Under the pieces are notes generated by a model that was not told where the DNA came from, did not search any database, and saw only the letters and a list, made by a program, of their open reading frames with translations. 64,000 nucleotides of DNA from Hirudinaria manillensis (Eukaryota > Annelida > Clitellata > Hirudinida > Hirudinidae): NCBI GenBank assembly GCA_034509925.1, contig CM067533.1, positions 4,402,035 through 4,466,034 of the forward strand, read 5' to 3'. Made by a program: the position numbers and the translations under genes. This document shows, piece by piece, positions 48,045 to 61,489 of this stretch; positions within the stretch are counted from its first letter, which is position 1, and the number at the start of each line of letters is the position of its first letter.

Positions 48045-48235
48045 AATTCTGCTATCTGCTGTTATTATAAACGTTACAGTAATTATCTCTTAGGACAGTG
48101 TAAATGAATCATTTTTACATAGTAAAACAGCACAAAATATTGAGATTCTTGCTATCATATTTATTTTATGATGTTAAATTGATCCACAAACTCAGACCCT
48201 AGTGACTTGTTTCTCATTGAGCTATCAGAGGCATC

Positions 48236-48880
48236 CTATCTTTACTGGGTCTGGGGCTGAGGGTTGATGGACCGACACGTGATCTTGGTGGAACCATTGA
48301 TGTTGTTCTCCAAAATGAAAACTGCCAAAGTGTCGTTGTTGAGAGGGTGGACATTGGTCTTTCTTTTCACGCACACGACCCCCCCCCCCCCCCAGTGGCC
48401 TCTTGTCATGTTCGCGGATGGAGGCGCCTGGACATGACCCAACTAATTCAGCAATTCAGACTATCAGTTCTCTGTGGTGACCAAGGGTCCTTTCCTGACG
48501 ATATAGATGAGATGGAAGCTCTCTACAACTAAACCCTCGTAGATGTGATCAACTCACTCCTTCAAAATATTAGATCTCATCCCTATAGGTACAAGCAACC
48601 CTGGATTGATGTCGAGTGCTGGCGTCGTCTCACAAGGCTCAGAAGAGTTATGACGGGTCAGGCACTCAAAACTGCAACTCGTACGGCGAATCTATTATAC
48701 AAGCGTATTAGTGAGTTATGTCATCCAGAGAGAGAAATTATTTTGGTTTGATCATATCCTGGCATGAACGAGCCTGCGAAGATCAGTCCTTATAAACGTT
48801 GCAAGAGACATTATCCGCTGGAAGGAGCCATAAGAAGAGCCAACAAGCGATGCAACGAAAGCGTATGACATAATGATATA
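48236..48880 (+). mobile_element. CR1/L2-like LINE fragment, endonuclease end and linker
   Basis: Plus-strand frames match the end of the endonuclease and the linker: VDGPTRDLGGTIDVVLQN, VDIGLSFHAHD (the SDH..V-type site), RGWRRLDMTQLIQQF, then a LYN stretch and KQPWIDVECWRRLTRLRRVM. A stop splits the two ORFs, and a run of 14 or more C interrupts the endonuclease (48379 onward). The copia-type element is inserted just beyond it. Confidence 0.65.
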
Positions 48881-48945
48881 AATGTATAATTAAATATATG
48901 CTCTTACAAAATTGTATAAACAGTTCCCATTGTGATGGATGATTT

Positions 48946-51943
48946 TATTGCGGTAACTTTATTCACACACCAAGAAACGCGAAACAACAAACAACAATGG
49001 AGGAAGGGGCGGGACCAAAAAAACATTAAAATAATAATTCGAACTATTTTAACAAAACAAGTTTTTTAAACATAAAAAACTCAACACCTCATTTTGTTAA
49101 AATCCATCGAATTATTATCTAAGTCCCATTCTGTCCTACAGCATGTTCAGCCTCTCTTCACCAACTGGTTTTGTCAAGATGTCTGCAACCTGAAATTCTG
49201 ATGAGACTCTTTTGACACACACATCGCCTTCTGTGACTTTTTCTCTGACGAAAAAATGTCTTGTCTTGATGTGTTTGGTCCTTTTGTGTCTAGTACATAT
49301 ACTTCTGCTACTTGTGTTAGCAATAAAATCATCAAACTTCTTGGGTTTCTGTAAAGCTGATCTATCTCTGAGCTGATGACCTACTGATTGTTTTCTAATT
49401 TCATCAGTACTAACTTGGTTTTCATCCTCACTACCTTGACTCTGCTGATCTTCACCTTCTGAGTTGGATTCACTGTGAAATTCTGTTGTGAACTTTGTTG
49501 GCATCTGTAACTCAACAGTTTCTCCACATTCTTTTGGCTTTTCTTGAAATACAACATCTCTTGAGAAAATCATTTTCCTCTGTTCCTTGAGCCATACTCG
49601 GTAGCGTTCATCACCATCGTAGCCTACTAGATAGCCTTTAATCGCTTTCTTGTCCATCTTTTGTCGTCGTTGATCAGGTATGTGAACATAACAAGCAGAA
49701 CCAACAATACGTAGATGACTAATCCTAGGTTTCTTACCTGTCCAAACTTCCCATGGACTCACACCATCTATTGATGACTTGCCTGTTCGGTTCAGAATGT
49801 AGACAGCTGTATAACACAATTCTGCCCACATGGCCACTGGAAATTCAGCTTCTGAATTTGAGTGCTTCAAAGTGCGAGCCATTTCTACTATTGTGCGGAT
49901 TTCACGTTCACTACCACCGTTTTGCTGAGGTGTGTACGGTGCTGTCAGTCTTTGCGTGATTCCATGACTGCGAAGGATATTTCGAACTTCTTCGTTGTCG
50001 AATTCACCCCCATTGTCACTCAGAAATTCTTTCACATTATGGCCTTGACACTTTGCTGTAGCCAGAACCTCCTGAAGTGCTTGCTTGACTTCAGCTTTCT
50101 GTCTGATGAATGTGATGAATCTCATTTTACTGAAATGATCTTTGAAGACAACAAAATATCGTTTTCTGTTAAGCGATTCTCCACTGAAAGGACCACAGAC
50201 ATCTGCTGATAGGAGTTCACCTGGTTTACTGGTGGCATTCCTTCTTCCAAACTTTAATCTATGAGCCTTTCCATAGATGCAAGTTTCACATATCTCTGTA
50301 TCAAGCTGAACATTGATGTTCAATTCTCTCTTTAGAAGATTTTTACATGACGTTTGTCTTGGTGTCCAAATCGTTCATGATACAGTTGAAGTAGTGAACA
50401 TTCACTGACTAGGTTTACCTCGGCTGGAGTTTCAGGACTTATTGCTATCAGTCCTGCTTCGTATAAGGTACCATTTAACTGTCTTGTCCCTTGAATAGCT
50501 ATTTTGCCCTGAATTCTTAAGCAATACTTTGTAGCAGTTGACTGAAACTTGCTCTGTAAATTTTTGTCTTGAGCAGCTAGAACTGAGAAGAGATTTATAC
50601 TCAAACATACCAGACATCTGACAAGGTTAGTTCCTGTTGCTTATTTCCTGTTGTGGCCAAAATTTTCACTGTACCTTTACCTTCAGCAGGAAGAACCTCT
50701 TTTCCTGCAGTTTGTACCGTTTGTGGTACTGCAAACTTTTCTAAAGTTTCAAAATTGTCTGGACTGTTTGTGATGTGTTTCGTTGCTCCATTATCTATGA
50801 ACCACTTATCATGAGTATTTGCTGTAGATGCCTCGAAGATTGATGAGCACAATGCTGCATTCAATGTTTCACCATGACTTGTTCTGGATGATGCTGTTGC
50901 AGAATTCTTTGCAGGTCTTCCATCGGCGATCCACTTGCTGCACTGCTTTACCCAATGACCAGCTCCATGACAGTAATTACAGTTGCCGACTTGCTTCTTC
51001 TTAAATGCTCTTGGCTTCTCAGACATGTGTTTCTGCTTTGAGGTGTTGGCAACTAGAATGTCTTGCTGAGCTGTGTGTCATATCTGTCTTTAACTCTCTT
51101 TCAAACATGCACAGCTGAGTAACTAGTTCATCTAATGATTTCTTTTCATCACTTAACATTAGCCAACTTGACTTGAAGATTTGGAAACTGCTTGGCAGTA
51201 TATGCATCACTTTGCATATGAGCAACATCTCTGGTAGTTTCCTTTCTCCTGCTTCTTGAAGACCACTATTTAGCTCGTTCCACAGTGTTTTTAGTTTAGC
51301 TACTTGGCCTGAGACATCTACGTTTGATATCCATCCAAAACTAAAAAACTCACTGCAAATTTGGAAAAGTTGGTCTTTGGCTGATGCTTCGAAGTTTCTT
51401 TTCAGCTCCTCCCAGACTTCTCTTGCTGACTCTCTATCCATGATTTTCTGGTAAGTTTCTTCTGAGACAGCATTGGCTATAACTGATTTGACATAACTGT
51501 TAGCCTTTCTGAACTAATCTGAGATTTCTTTGTGAGCCTTTCTTTGTTCTTCTGTGGGGTTTTCTGCTAGTTCGGGTTTCAGCAACTTGCCATCGATAAC
51601 GTCGACTGCACCTTCGTGATAGTCGATGTAATCTCTAATTCGCCTCTTCCATATCGGCCAATCACTCGTGCACCTCAACGGCTTTATCTTTATTCCCATC
51701 GAGTCCATTTGACGTTATTTAAAAAAAAAACAGCACTGCTAATGTTAGAACTGACTTCAGAAAACTATATCTTAACGCTCGGGGAGCTCTGGGCCCATAA
51801 CCTATTGCGGTAACTTTATTCACACACCAAGAAACGCGAAACAACAAACAACAATGGAGGAAGGGGCGGGACCAAAAAAACATTAAAATAATAATTCGAA
51901 CTATTTTAACAAAACAAGTTTTTTAAACATAAAAAACTCAACA
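48946..51943 (-). mobile_element. Copia-type LTR retrotransposon, broken, young
   Basis: Two LTRs of 141 bp (48946-49086 and 51803-51943) look identical, and GATTT flanks both sides (48941-48945, 51944-51948), so the insertion is recent. Right next to the upstream LTR lies CTGGGCCCATAACC (51789-51802, plus strand). This equals the anticodon-arm part of initiator tRNA-Met, the half-tRNA primer used by Drosophila copia. Minus-strand parts: gag-like start (about 51710-51020), zinc knuckle CNYCHGAGHWVKQC (about 50965), protease-like DNGATKHIT, and integrase with CETCIYGKAH and a TAPYTPQQNGGSERE block (about 49950). A short copia-like tail with VADILTKPV lies near 49170. The element is broken, with at least a few breaks, and cannot be autonomous. 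Confidence 0.93.
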
Positions 51944-52112
51944 GATTTGTCAAAGTGATGTGGAAGAGTAGAAAAGTTTTCCGTCAATCATCTTGATGTG
52001 GTCGTTTCGTACGGCTTTACCGGTTTTTTGGAAAGGTTGGGCAATGAAAGAAAACACTAAATTTAATATACGATACTTTAAATTTATTCCCCATTGATTT
52101 TAATTCCTCGGG

Positions 52113-52153
52113 GGCATCTTTGCTCCAGGGGTCTTCCCCTGAAGAGATGCCCA
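52113..52153. repeat. Strong two-step hairpin upstream of TMEM19
   Basis: Outer arms GGGCATCT and AGATGCCC enclose an inner perfect stem CAGGGG-TCTT-CCCCTG. It lies about 210 bp before the TMEM19 start codon. No coding meaning seen. Confidence 0.7.
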
Positions 52154-52359
52154 AAAGAAACGGAACAAATTTTTGGAAGTGAGAATCAAAAGCTTCAATT
52201 TTTATTGGTGCCCTAATGAAGATTTTTAAACGTCAAATTTTGTTCTAAAGTTCAATGTTAGTTAAATGATGAGAGGAAAGTTATACACCAATTTGTCAAT
52301 GTTTTGATTTGCGATAAATGGGTTGCGGTTGTCTAGTTTGTTATGGTGATTGATTAAAT

Positions 52360-53698
52360 ATGGATTCGAACTTGATATCTTTTAAATTATTGGCGATGCC
52401 ATGTTTTGTGTTTATTGTGATGTCAGGAACTTTAATCTTATGGTTTCTTTCTCTCGTTGTGCCTGCTGTGGGTTTTTACGAAGGTTTATGTGCTAAGTAA
52501 TTTACTGAACGGTCTATTGCATTATTAAATCTAACTTTACTGTAACCTTCTAATTGCGCTTTTTAGATCCCTTTATCAAGCCCTCGAGATGCATATTATC
52601 TGTAGCTGCTCCACTTTTTGTATCTTATTATGGCCTAAGGAAAGGAAGTTTGAGCTACAGTGGCTCACAAACGGGTTCATGAAATTTTTCATATGTAAAA
52701 TTTTTCATTTAAAATTTATGTATTCCATTTAATTCATTTGTATTCTCAGGATTTGTTATTGGCTTTATAATGACTATGAGTAGCTATACTTTCATGGCTT
52801 CTCTTCTGGTTTTCTTCATTGTTTGCTCTAAAGTTACTAATTGGAGGAGCACAGATAAAAAGACGTTTGAAGAAAATTTCAAAGAAGGTAGGCCTTTATC
52901 TTTTTTTACTTCAACATTATCAGCCATATATTTTGACAGGAGGTAAAAGAAATTGGCTTCAGGTTATTTGCAATGGAGGAGTAGCAGCTGAATTGGCACT
53001 CTTATATTGTATTGATAGTAGCTCCAAAGAATTGCCAATCAATTTTTCCAAATACTACACTTCTTCATGGCTTTCTTGTGGGATTATTGGAGCATTAGCT
53101 TGCAGCTGTGGAGATACATTTGCATCTGAGATTGGAGCTGCTATAGGGGCTGAACCAAGATTAATCACAAATCTACAAAGAGTCCCTAAAGGTTTTAAAT
53201 ACATAAAAAATATTCTCATATTAATTGTCACACACTCAATTTTCTAACTTTTCTAGGGACAAATGGAGCCATATCTATTGTTGGAACAATGGCAAGTGGG
53301 CTAGGAGGTTTCTTGATTGGATCAACATTTTTCGCCACAAATATTATTTTTGTCGATGCAGAGTTATTTTATGCATCTCCACCACAATGGCCAATAGTAC
53401 TTCTTGGTACATATGCTGGTTTTATGGGTTCTCTGTTGGATTCATTGTTGGGAGCCACTCTACAATTCTCTGGTATTTTTTTTGAAAATCTTTGCATTGT
53501 AGTAGAACTAATAAAGATGAATTTATTATAGGGATAAATAGAGACACAGGAGTAATTTGTGAGTATCCAGGGAAAAATATCACACCCATTTCAGGAATTC
53601 CCTTCTTTGACAACCACAATGTCAATCTCCTTGCATCCATTCTTACTGCAACACTAACATCGGTGACTGCTTACAAGATCTTTGAACATTATCAGTAA
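52360..53698 (+). CDS. TMEM19: TMEM19 family multi-pass membrane protein
   Basis: Six exons: 52360-52483, 52567-52674, 52750-52887, 52940-53191, 53257-53472, 53532-53698. Every intron is in phase 1 and 57-83 bp long. The protein has 334 residues; human TMEM19 has 336. Conserved stretches include FKEGGKRNWLQVICNGGVAA, ACSCGDTFASEIG, PRLITNLQRVPKGTNGAIS, PPQWPIVLL and IPFFDNHNVNLLAS. About six or seven hydrophobic segments are visible, including residues near 12-35 in exon 1. Family knowledge: TMEM19 belongs to the DUF92 family, whose plant and bacterial relatives act in phytyl/prenol phosphate metabolism; the animal role is not settled. The gene looks whole. It is convergent with EGR; the two stop codons are about 580 bp apart. 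Confidence 0.95.
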
Positions 53699-54278
53699 TT
53701 ATTAGGTCAATATCCTGAAATCAATATTAGACTAAATTTTTATATAGACATTTATTTTGAGAATGCAAGCTCACGATAATACAAAACATAAATTTTGTTT
53801 ATAGATGTTGTTTGAGACTAAATATTAATCAAGTATTCAACCAAATTACTTTAATTTAAGTGCCAATTTAAAGCATTAATGCGTTTAGAAATGTTTGAGT
53901 TACCCAAGGAAAGAACAACAAACCAACTCTTCAATAGTTTGCCAAAATGAAGTTATAAATTTTCTACTATATGTTTTGGTGACATTTAAAATGTTTGAGT
54001 ACTTCTGATCCCATTGATTCTAACTCATTCAATTGTAAAAGTAAAATTATATGTGCCCACAAGTTACAAAAATCCTGTCACATCGTGCATCATAGTTTAT
54101 TTCAATGATCTGGTTCAAGTGGTCTTACAGAAATTACAAAATAAATTTAGATTTACATGAATATTCAAACTTAACTGGACCGGCAGTTAACTTTGCATAA
54201 GCGACTGTTTATGAAGAAAAACTTTCACCGGACAAAAAACAACATGATTATAGATGCAGAGAGATTAAGATTTAACAA

Positions 54279-55762
<1,484 letters not shown>

Positions 55763-55829
55763 AGCACGAATAATCCGAAAAACGGCGTGCGAGTGCCGGA
55801 AATTTATGAATGAACCTATTCGAGCTGCT

Positions 55830-55837
55830 TATTTATA
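55830..55837 (-). promoter_or_regulatory. TATA box of the EGR gene
   Basis: TATAAATA on the minus strand, about 70 bp upstream of the EGR start codon, so transcription would begin near 55800. Confidence 0.6.
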
Positions 55838-55905
55838 TGACATTAGACGGAAAAGGCGGAGCTTATTACTATGTAGCAGCACGCTACAATTGATTGCCAT
55901 CGGAT

Positions 55906-55913
55906 TGACGTCA
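55906..55913 (-). promoter_or_regulatory. Perfect CRE (CREB/ATF site) in the EGR promoter
   Basis: TGACGTCA, palindromic, about 70 bp upstream of the TATA box. Vertebrate EGR1 promoters also carry CRE and serum response elements; no clear CC(A/T)6GG box was found here. Confidence 0.6.
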
Positions 55914-55959
55914 ATGACCCAGCACAAGATCTGTGTATAGTTCAGCTTACTTCACGATT

Positions 55960-57075
55960 TAACATCGTAAAAGCCTGAAACCATAAGTGAATTCTCATAA
56001 ATACTTAAAATTTGTAAATTTATGACGTAGAACATTAATGATTATTGTAATATAAGTAACATCTACATCCGCAACTAACTCGACTTCTGCTATAGGTTCA
56101 TTTGAATGCTATATTTAGAAAAGAATTAGCTGGTCCATGACGAGTTTGCAAGCTGGGAGTTTGATTTCCGGTCCAGATAATTCATAAATATTTCCATCAA
56201 AATATGCGCGCAACCTAAAGATTATTAAAGAGTTAAAACACATATGAAAATAAAATCAACTGTTATCGAGAACTAACTATGAAGCTTAAACTGAGCAGTG
56301 GCTTTGAGATTTCAAGGTTATCCTAGAATCACTGAACTAATCAGGCCCTGTTTACTACAAGTGTTCAGCTGTACCACGAAAGGCTAGTTGCGGGTCTCAG
56401 AACAAAAATAGTTTTATTAGTATCTCAAAGTAAACGAAATATAAAACAATATGTAAACGATATTATTATCCAAGTAGTTAAAAAAAAGTATTAAATAGGT
56501 ATGCTCTCGAAAAGTACAGATCAGGGTTGAAGTAGTTGAATAATTTTCATTCGTCCTACGAAATAACTCACAGATTGTCTCTATTGCATCAAAATGTTTA
56601 TAAAGCAATTTCAAATAAAATTGGAACGAATAAGGTGAATCTTGCACTGAAACCTGCTATTTTTAGATTATGACGCTTGTAAGCAGTTACTGGTGACAAG
56701 CGTGAAGGTACTTCCCATCCAGTGCTATTTATACTGCTATTTTAAGTGCTATTTATAATCAGTATTTTTTTCATTTCAGAAAAAAAATTTATCAAGCTCC
56801 TTTTTGAGTGTTCTGATATTGTGAATTGTGATATATTTTATAATTAATTATATTCCAATTGTACAAACATAAAATAAAAAACATTAATAAATTTAAAAAT
56901 GTTTGATGCACAAGGTTAAAGGATGTAGACATTTAAACATTCCTGACAAAGATTCGCACTGATTGCAAACTACAAATAAAAAATATTGAATTCTTCATCC
57001 AGGGGACTCACGGGGGAAACTTTCAGCAGAAGAACTAATTAAGTTTGTAAGTGAGCAACTCTAAAGTGTTAAGAT
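55960..57075. other. Intergenic stretch upstream of EGR, nothing recognised
   Basis: AT-rich, with short frames only. Distal EGR enhancers could lie here but none can be told by eye. Confidence 0.35.
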
Positions 57076-57079
57076 TTAT

Positions 57080-57300
57080 GCGGGAGAGCAAAATATTGTG
57101 ATACAAACGACGTCAAAAATCCTCTCAAGAAAAGTCACCGACAGCATCGCCTGGAATGGGCAAAAGAAGTGGTCGATTAGAGATCAGAAATTTTTTCAGA
57201 TGAAAAAAAATTTGACTTTGATAGCCTTGGTGGGTGCCAGTATTACTGGTATGATTTAGGAAAAGAGTAAGATGCTTTTGTGCAGAAATATTGCATGTGA
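57080..57300 (+). mobile_element. Tc1-like transposase fragment
   Basis: The plus strand reads KNPLKKSHRQHRLEWAKEVV then FSDEKKFDFDSLGGCQYYWY (57100-57255), the central block of Tc1 transposases with its first catalytic Asp. Both ends are missing. Confidence 0.7.
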
Positions 57301-57880
57301 AAGGCATAGGTCGTTGATAAGACGTCGATGCTCAATGGTTTTAAGGCCCGGTACGAGTAGTTTGCTATGATAAGGCTCTTGTGAAATATTTTTTTTGATT
57401 TTCATTACAAACTGCTTGCTACGTGGGCTTCAGATTAAATAGATGCAATATGCTCTGGTTAGAATATTTTTGTTTCTTCTGCGAAAGCAAAGTAGCCTCA
57501 AGCTTACACATTGGCATTAATGTGAGCTTTGTAGGTGAGTCCGTCGTCAATGATGACTCCTATTTCACGGGTATTGTCTGATGCATTAGGGTTTGTGAGA
57601 CAATTGTATAATTGCTTGGTGGAGTTTTTATGCGTACCTTCTTGGAGAAAACATTTATTAGGAACTAATTGTAATTGCTATTTGTTGCCCCACAGCACCA
57701 ACCTGTCGATAGTAATCTTTAAGGATGAGTTTTGAGGATAGAATGATTTTGAGGAGGGTTTGATATCGCCTGCATCTTTTTATGTATAGGGGTTACATGA
57801 GCAGATCTCCAATCATGGGGAGATGTGCATATTGAAGAAGTTTACCACTCTGTCATATCTTCAACTTCTTACAATTAGTT
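57300..57880 (-). mobile_element. CR1/jockey-like LINE fragment, inverted relative to its neighbour
   Basis: Minus-strand frames include NPNASDNTREIGVIIDDGLT and YKAHINANV (57590-57515), the LGVxID thumb motif of non-LTR reverse transcriptases, followed by decayed frames. It meets the plus-strand LINE head to head near 57870-57890. Confidence 0.65.
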
Positions 57881-57902
57881 CCTAATAAATGTTTTCTCCA
57901 AG
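57641..57902. repeat. Perfect 34-bp inverted repeat pair
   Basis: 57641-57674 (starting CTTGGAGAAAACATTTATTA) is the exact reverse complement of 57869-57902; the spacer is 194 bp. It spans the junction of the two oppositely oriented LINE fragments. Confidence 0.9.
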
Positions 57903-59765
57903 ATGCATAACGCTCTGCATCTCCGGTGCCAGTTATCAACATGTTCGAAACCGGCCTTTCCGATCAACTGCTGTTAACCGTTGGGGCGATCCCCTCCCGC
58001 TTATAAAACTCATTTTGCAACGACCCTGGAGGATTTTTAGCTTGAATTACTTCCTCGAGGCTCTCAACATCTCCCCACTTCCGGCTTACGATGTTCGCGA
58101 TGTCCACGGGACTGCGACCATGTACTGGACTGAGCTGAGATCCATTTTCGATAAAATGATACCTCAGAGATCGTCAAGAATTCGCCTTCGTCCTTCAGAT
58201 CCGTGGTTCGACGAAGATTGCAGCGAGGCACGTCGCCTCGAGAGAACTGCCTTGAAAAATCTCGCCAATCGTTAAACGAGTGAATTTCTGGAGATATAGG
58301 ATAGAAGGTGTGCAAGGTTCCGTTGGCGAACTGTGGTCTTCCATCAAGACGGTTATATCTAGAGAAACTCAACAACTTAGAGTTAGAGCTTAGACGAGCT
58401 TGTGGGACTCTGCCACCCATCCATTCAACACCCTACTCTGGCGCGCCTTTGGTCAGTTTTTTATCTGTCGGTCCGGACGAGGTTCTGTCTCCTTAATTCT
58501 TTCTCAAATCAACAGTGCTCTCTCGATCCAATACCAACGTGGCTTTTAAATAATCTCACTCCGATTCTCGCCAAATTGTTTAATAAATCACTCAGTGACG
58601 GCGTGTTCCCTCAATCTTTCAAGACATCTTACATAACTCCCATTCTCAAAAAATCAAATCTCGACCGGCGACACCAGCTCTTACCGCCCTATCAGTTATC
58701 TCCGAACTTTTTCCAATCAACCAATCAGCCTACAGTCAATACCATTCAACAGAAACAGCTGTACTCAAGGTCTTCTCAGACGTTCTCGAGTCAGCCGGCC
58801 AAGGAAAACACACTTCTTGTCTTGCTTGATTTATTGGCTCCACTGGATCTTACTATTTTGCTACCGCAAAACATTACGCAGTTTAGTAAAAAAATTAAGT
58901 CAATTTGCGTTTGTTATTTGAACATGACTTTTGAACTCCATCTGACAAATCCATAGAAAAGGCATAGTATTAAAAGCCTATGAAAAATGGCTAGCCGGGT
59001 AAAATTGTAACCCATTGGCTCTATCAAGCCAGTTTAATAAGAAATGCATCAACTTAATCACAAAATTATATACTCCATATTTAAAATACTAATTATCGAA
59101 GCTTGGGCTCAGCACTGTCAGCCTAGCCGACGAAACCATATCCTTGAATAGCAATATCAGGCTCATCGGAGTCGCCGTCGACAGCAGCCTCCCCCTGGCC
59201 GAACTCATCTCCTCGGTCATCAGGTCGTGCAACTACCACCTGTGGGCTCTTCCCCATATCAGGCACTCCTGACACCCGATATATCCGCGACACTCTGTCG
59301 ATGCCTCATTCTGTCAAGGCTCGAATACTGCAACGACTTGTTCCATCGGCTGCTTTCGCCTTCCTTCCGGAAGCTCCAGAAAATCCAAGACAAGGTGGCC
59401 TATCTGGTACTCGGTGGAAGAGCCGACTCGGCCGATGCCTTGAGGCGGTTCGAGAGAGAATCCAATTCAAAATAACTCTACTGGCGCACAAAGCCCTGAG
59501 CAAAGGGACACCATCTTATTTGGAGCAGATGCTCTCGCCACATCTGCGAGAAGCCTGAGATTGGAATCCTCGAACTTCATCAGCATCCCCTTCCAATGAC
59601 GAGGTTTGAGGCCAGCTCCTTCAGATTTTCTGCGACCCAGAACACCATTTTTGAACACTTTCCAGCTGAGATCCGAAAGGTCCGCCGCCGATTTTAAGAC
59701 GAGTCTCAAGACAGTCTTTCAGGCGTTCTATAAATGACATATTATTATTATTATTATTATTAAAT
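57889..59765 (+). mobile_element. CR1-like LINE copy, 5'-truncated and frame-broken
   Basis: Plus-strand parts in order: linker RIRLRPSDPWFDEDCSEARR (58175-58235); RT start with LDPIPTWLLNNLTPILAKLF and FKTSYITPILKKSNLD (58515-58670); YRPIS-like, then NQSAYSQYHSTETAVLKVFS in another frame (58720-58785). A gap region follows. The 3' end has LIGVAVDSSLPLAELISSVI (59160-59225), SRLEYCNDLF (59315-59345), LLAHKALSKGTPSYLEQML (59475-59535) and an FKTSLKTVFQAFYK-like end (59690-59735). It stops at an ATT microsatellite tail (59739-59762). At least four shifts or stops and an internal deletion. Confidence 0.8.
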
Positions 59766-60640
59766 ATTTTATTCACCCATCGAGTCATTCCGCTAAGTCT
59801 AAATTGTAATGGAATCATAAGAGTCGCCCCTCAACTCTTAAGGGATTCAGTGGAAAGACTCTTCCTTGCTGCTTCGATTACGGAGAAGTTATTTGAAGTT
59901 AGTACCGATTTATTAGTTTTTTTTTAGATTTGTTAATTGTTTTTTTATTCGAGAAAACGCCGTAACACCGATGAGGTCTTGCCCAGGAAAATCAAAGGAT
60001 TCTTTGCTGTGTCCATTCCGGTGAAGTTTCGTGATCAACTTGAAACTTTCGCTAACTTATTAGCTTTTTTTATTCATTAACCATACCGAGTCTCCAGGAA
60101 AATCATTTTAGCTCAACAAATTCAATAACCCACTCAGCGAACGCTTTATGATTTATTAGAGGAGCTCTCGTGATTGGTTGTTATTGTTTATTTTTCGAAT
60201 TCGAACTCATATACTTTGTCTTCTAGATTGGTAATTTACTTTTATAAAAAAAAGTGATTTTACATATCACATACGCGATGTGTATTATATATTAGCGCCC
60301 ATGCATTCATCCATCCTCCTAGGAAGACTCGTCGACTTTTTGAGTTTGATTTTTTGAGTTTCGATTATACATTGGTCCAATAACAATCACTTATTCGAAA
60401 CAAGGGGTCGGTCTGGGAGACCCCACCAAAATGTTAAATTTTCCCAATGTCAGGATTAGCCTCTTTTATGGCTCTCATCCAGCCGAATCCAATTGTTTTA
60501 ATACATCCGCCACTACCAGCAAATTTCAAATTAATCCAGCCGCCGCTGACAATATTGATCTACGATTTCGATTTTTATTTCACCCACAAAATTAAAAATA
60601 AAATATAATTAGCTTTTAAAATCAATGCCTAAGTTATACA
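59766..60640. other. Stretch without recognised features
   Basis: AT-rich, no coding similarity, no clear repeat ends. Short frames only. Confidence 0.35.
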
Positions 60641-61270
60641 ATAACGACAAATAACAATATGTGTAGCTTGGTATCAATAACATTTTTGAACAGTAAAAGT
60701 GCTGATAGTTAATCATTATTATGCAGAGATTCCAGTAAGCGGTTTTTCTGAGATTTCTAGAAGGTTAATCTCTCTAAAAAAAAGTTTTAAGTCGTTACTT
60801 GAATAATCCTGAAGGTTGTGGAACAAATATTTGCGGAAGACCACAAAATCTGGATCAATCGTCGAGAATCGAGAAAGTTCTTCGCGAAGCTTCCAAGTTG
60901 TTTCCCTCGATAAAAGACTTGCAAAATAATCTAGATGTGTTTGTAAAGCGATCAGATATATTTATTGAGTTGTGAATCAGCATAAACCAATTCCAACTAA
61001 ACTTGCCAAAAGAAATGGCGAGTTTGGAGTCAGCTCCAAATCCGAGAGACTCGCTCGTAATTTTCTGATGAACAGAAATTAAATTTAGATGGTCCAGGTG
61101 GTTTCAAATATTATTAGCATAATGTCAATGGATCCAAAAAGACACTTTATAAACTAATTTTGATGCTGGCTCAATGGTGGTTTCTGCCATTTCATCTCGC
61201 GGTTCTTTCGAAAGTTGTTCTTAGAGGGGAAGCAGAACTCATCAAAAGAATAGATAGTCAATAGCCATTT
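60640..61270 (+). mobile_element. Tc1-like transposon relic
   Basis: Same family as the relic at 2990-4000. The pre-transposase stretch (GTTAATCATTATTATGCAGA) matches that copy. Broken frames then give an ISRRLI-like helix, a GRPQNLDQSS-like block (about 60840), DLQNNLDV, SDEQKLNLDGPGGF (61065-61105) and a GGSMVVSAIS-like block (about 61165). Many stops; the C-terminal third is not seen. Confidence 0.7.
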
Positions 61271-61489
61271 TTTTAAATGATAACTCATGTTATATATCAC
61301 GAAAATTACTCAGATTTTGGAGTGTTTATTTATAAAAAATTTAGTTAAACATTTCACATTAATTAAGAATTATTGAAAACGCTCCCACAAGTGATAGGAA
61401 TATGACGATAAAAGTCAATAATAATATCGGCAATTTATTTTTTGTCACAAAGTGATTCAATATGAAATTATATTTCTGTGTTTCTCTAT

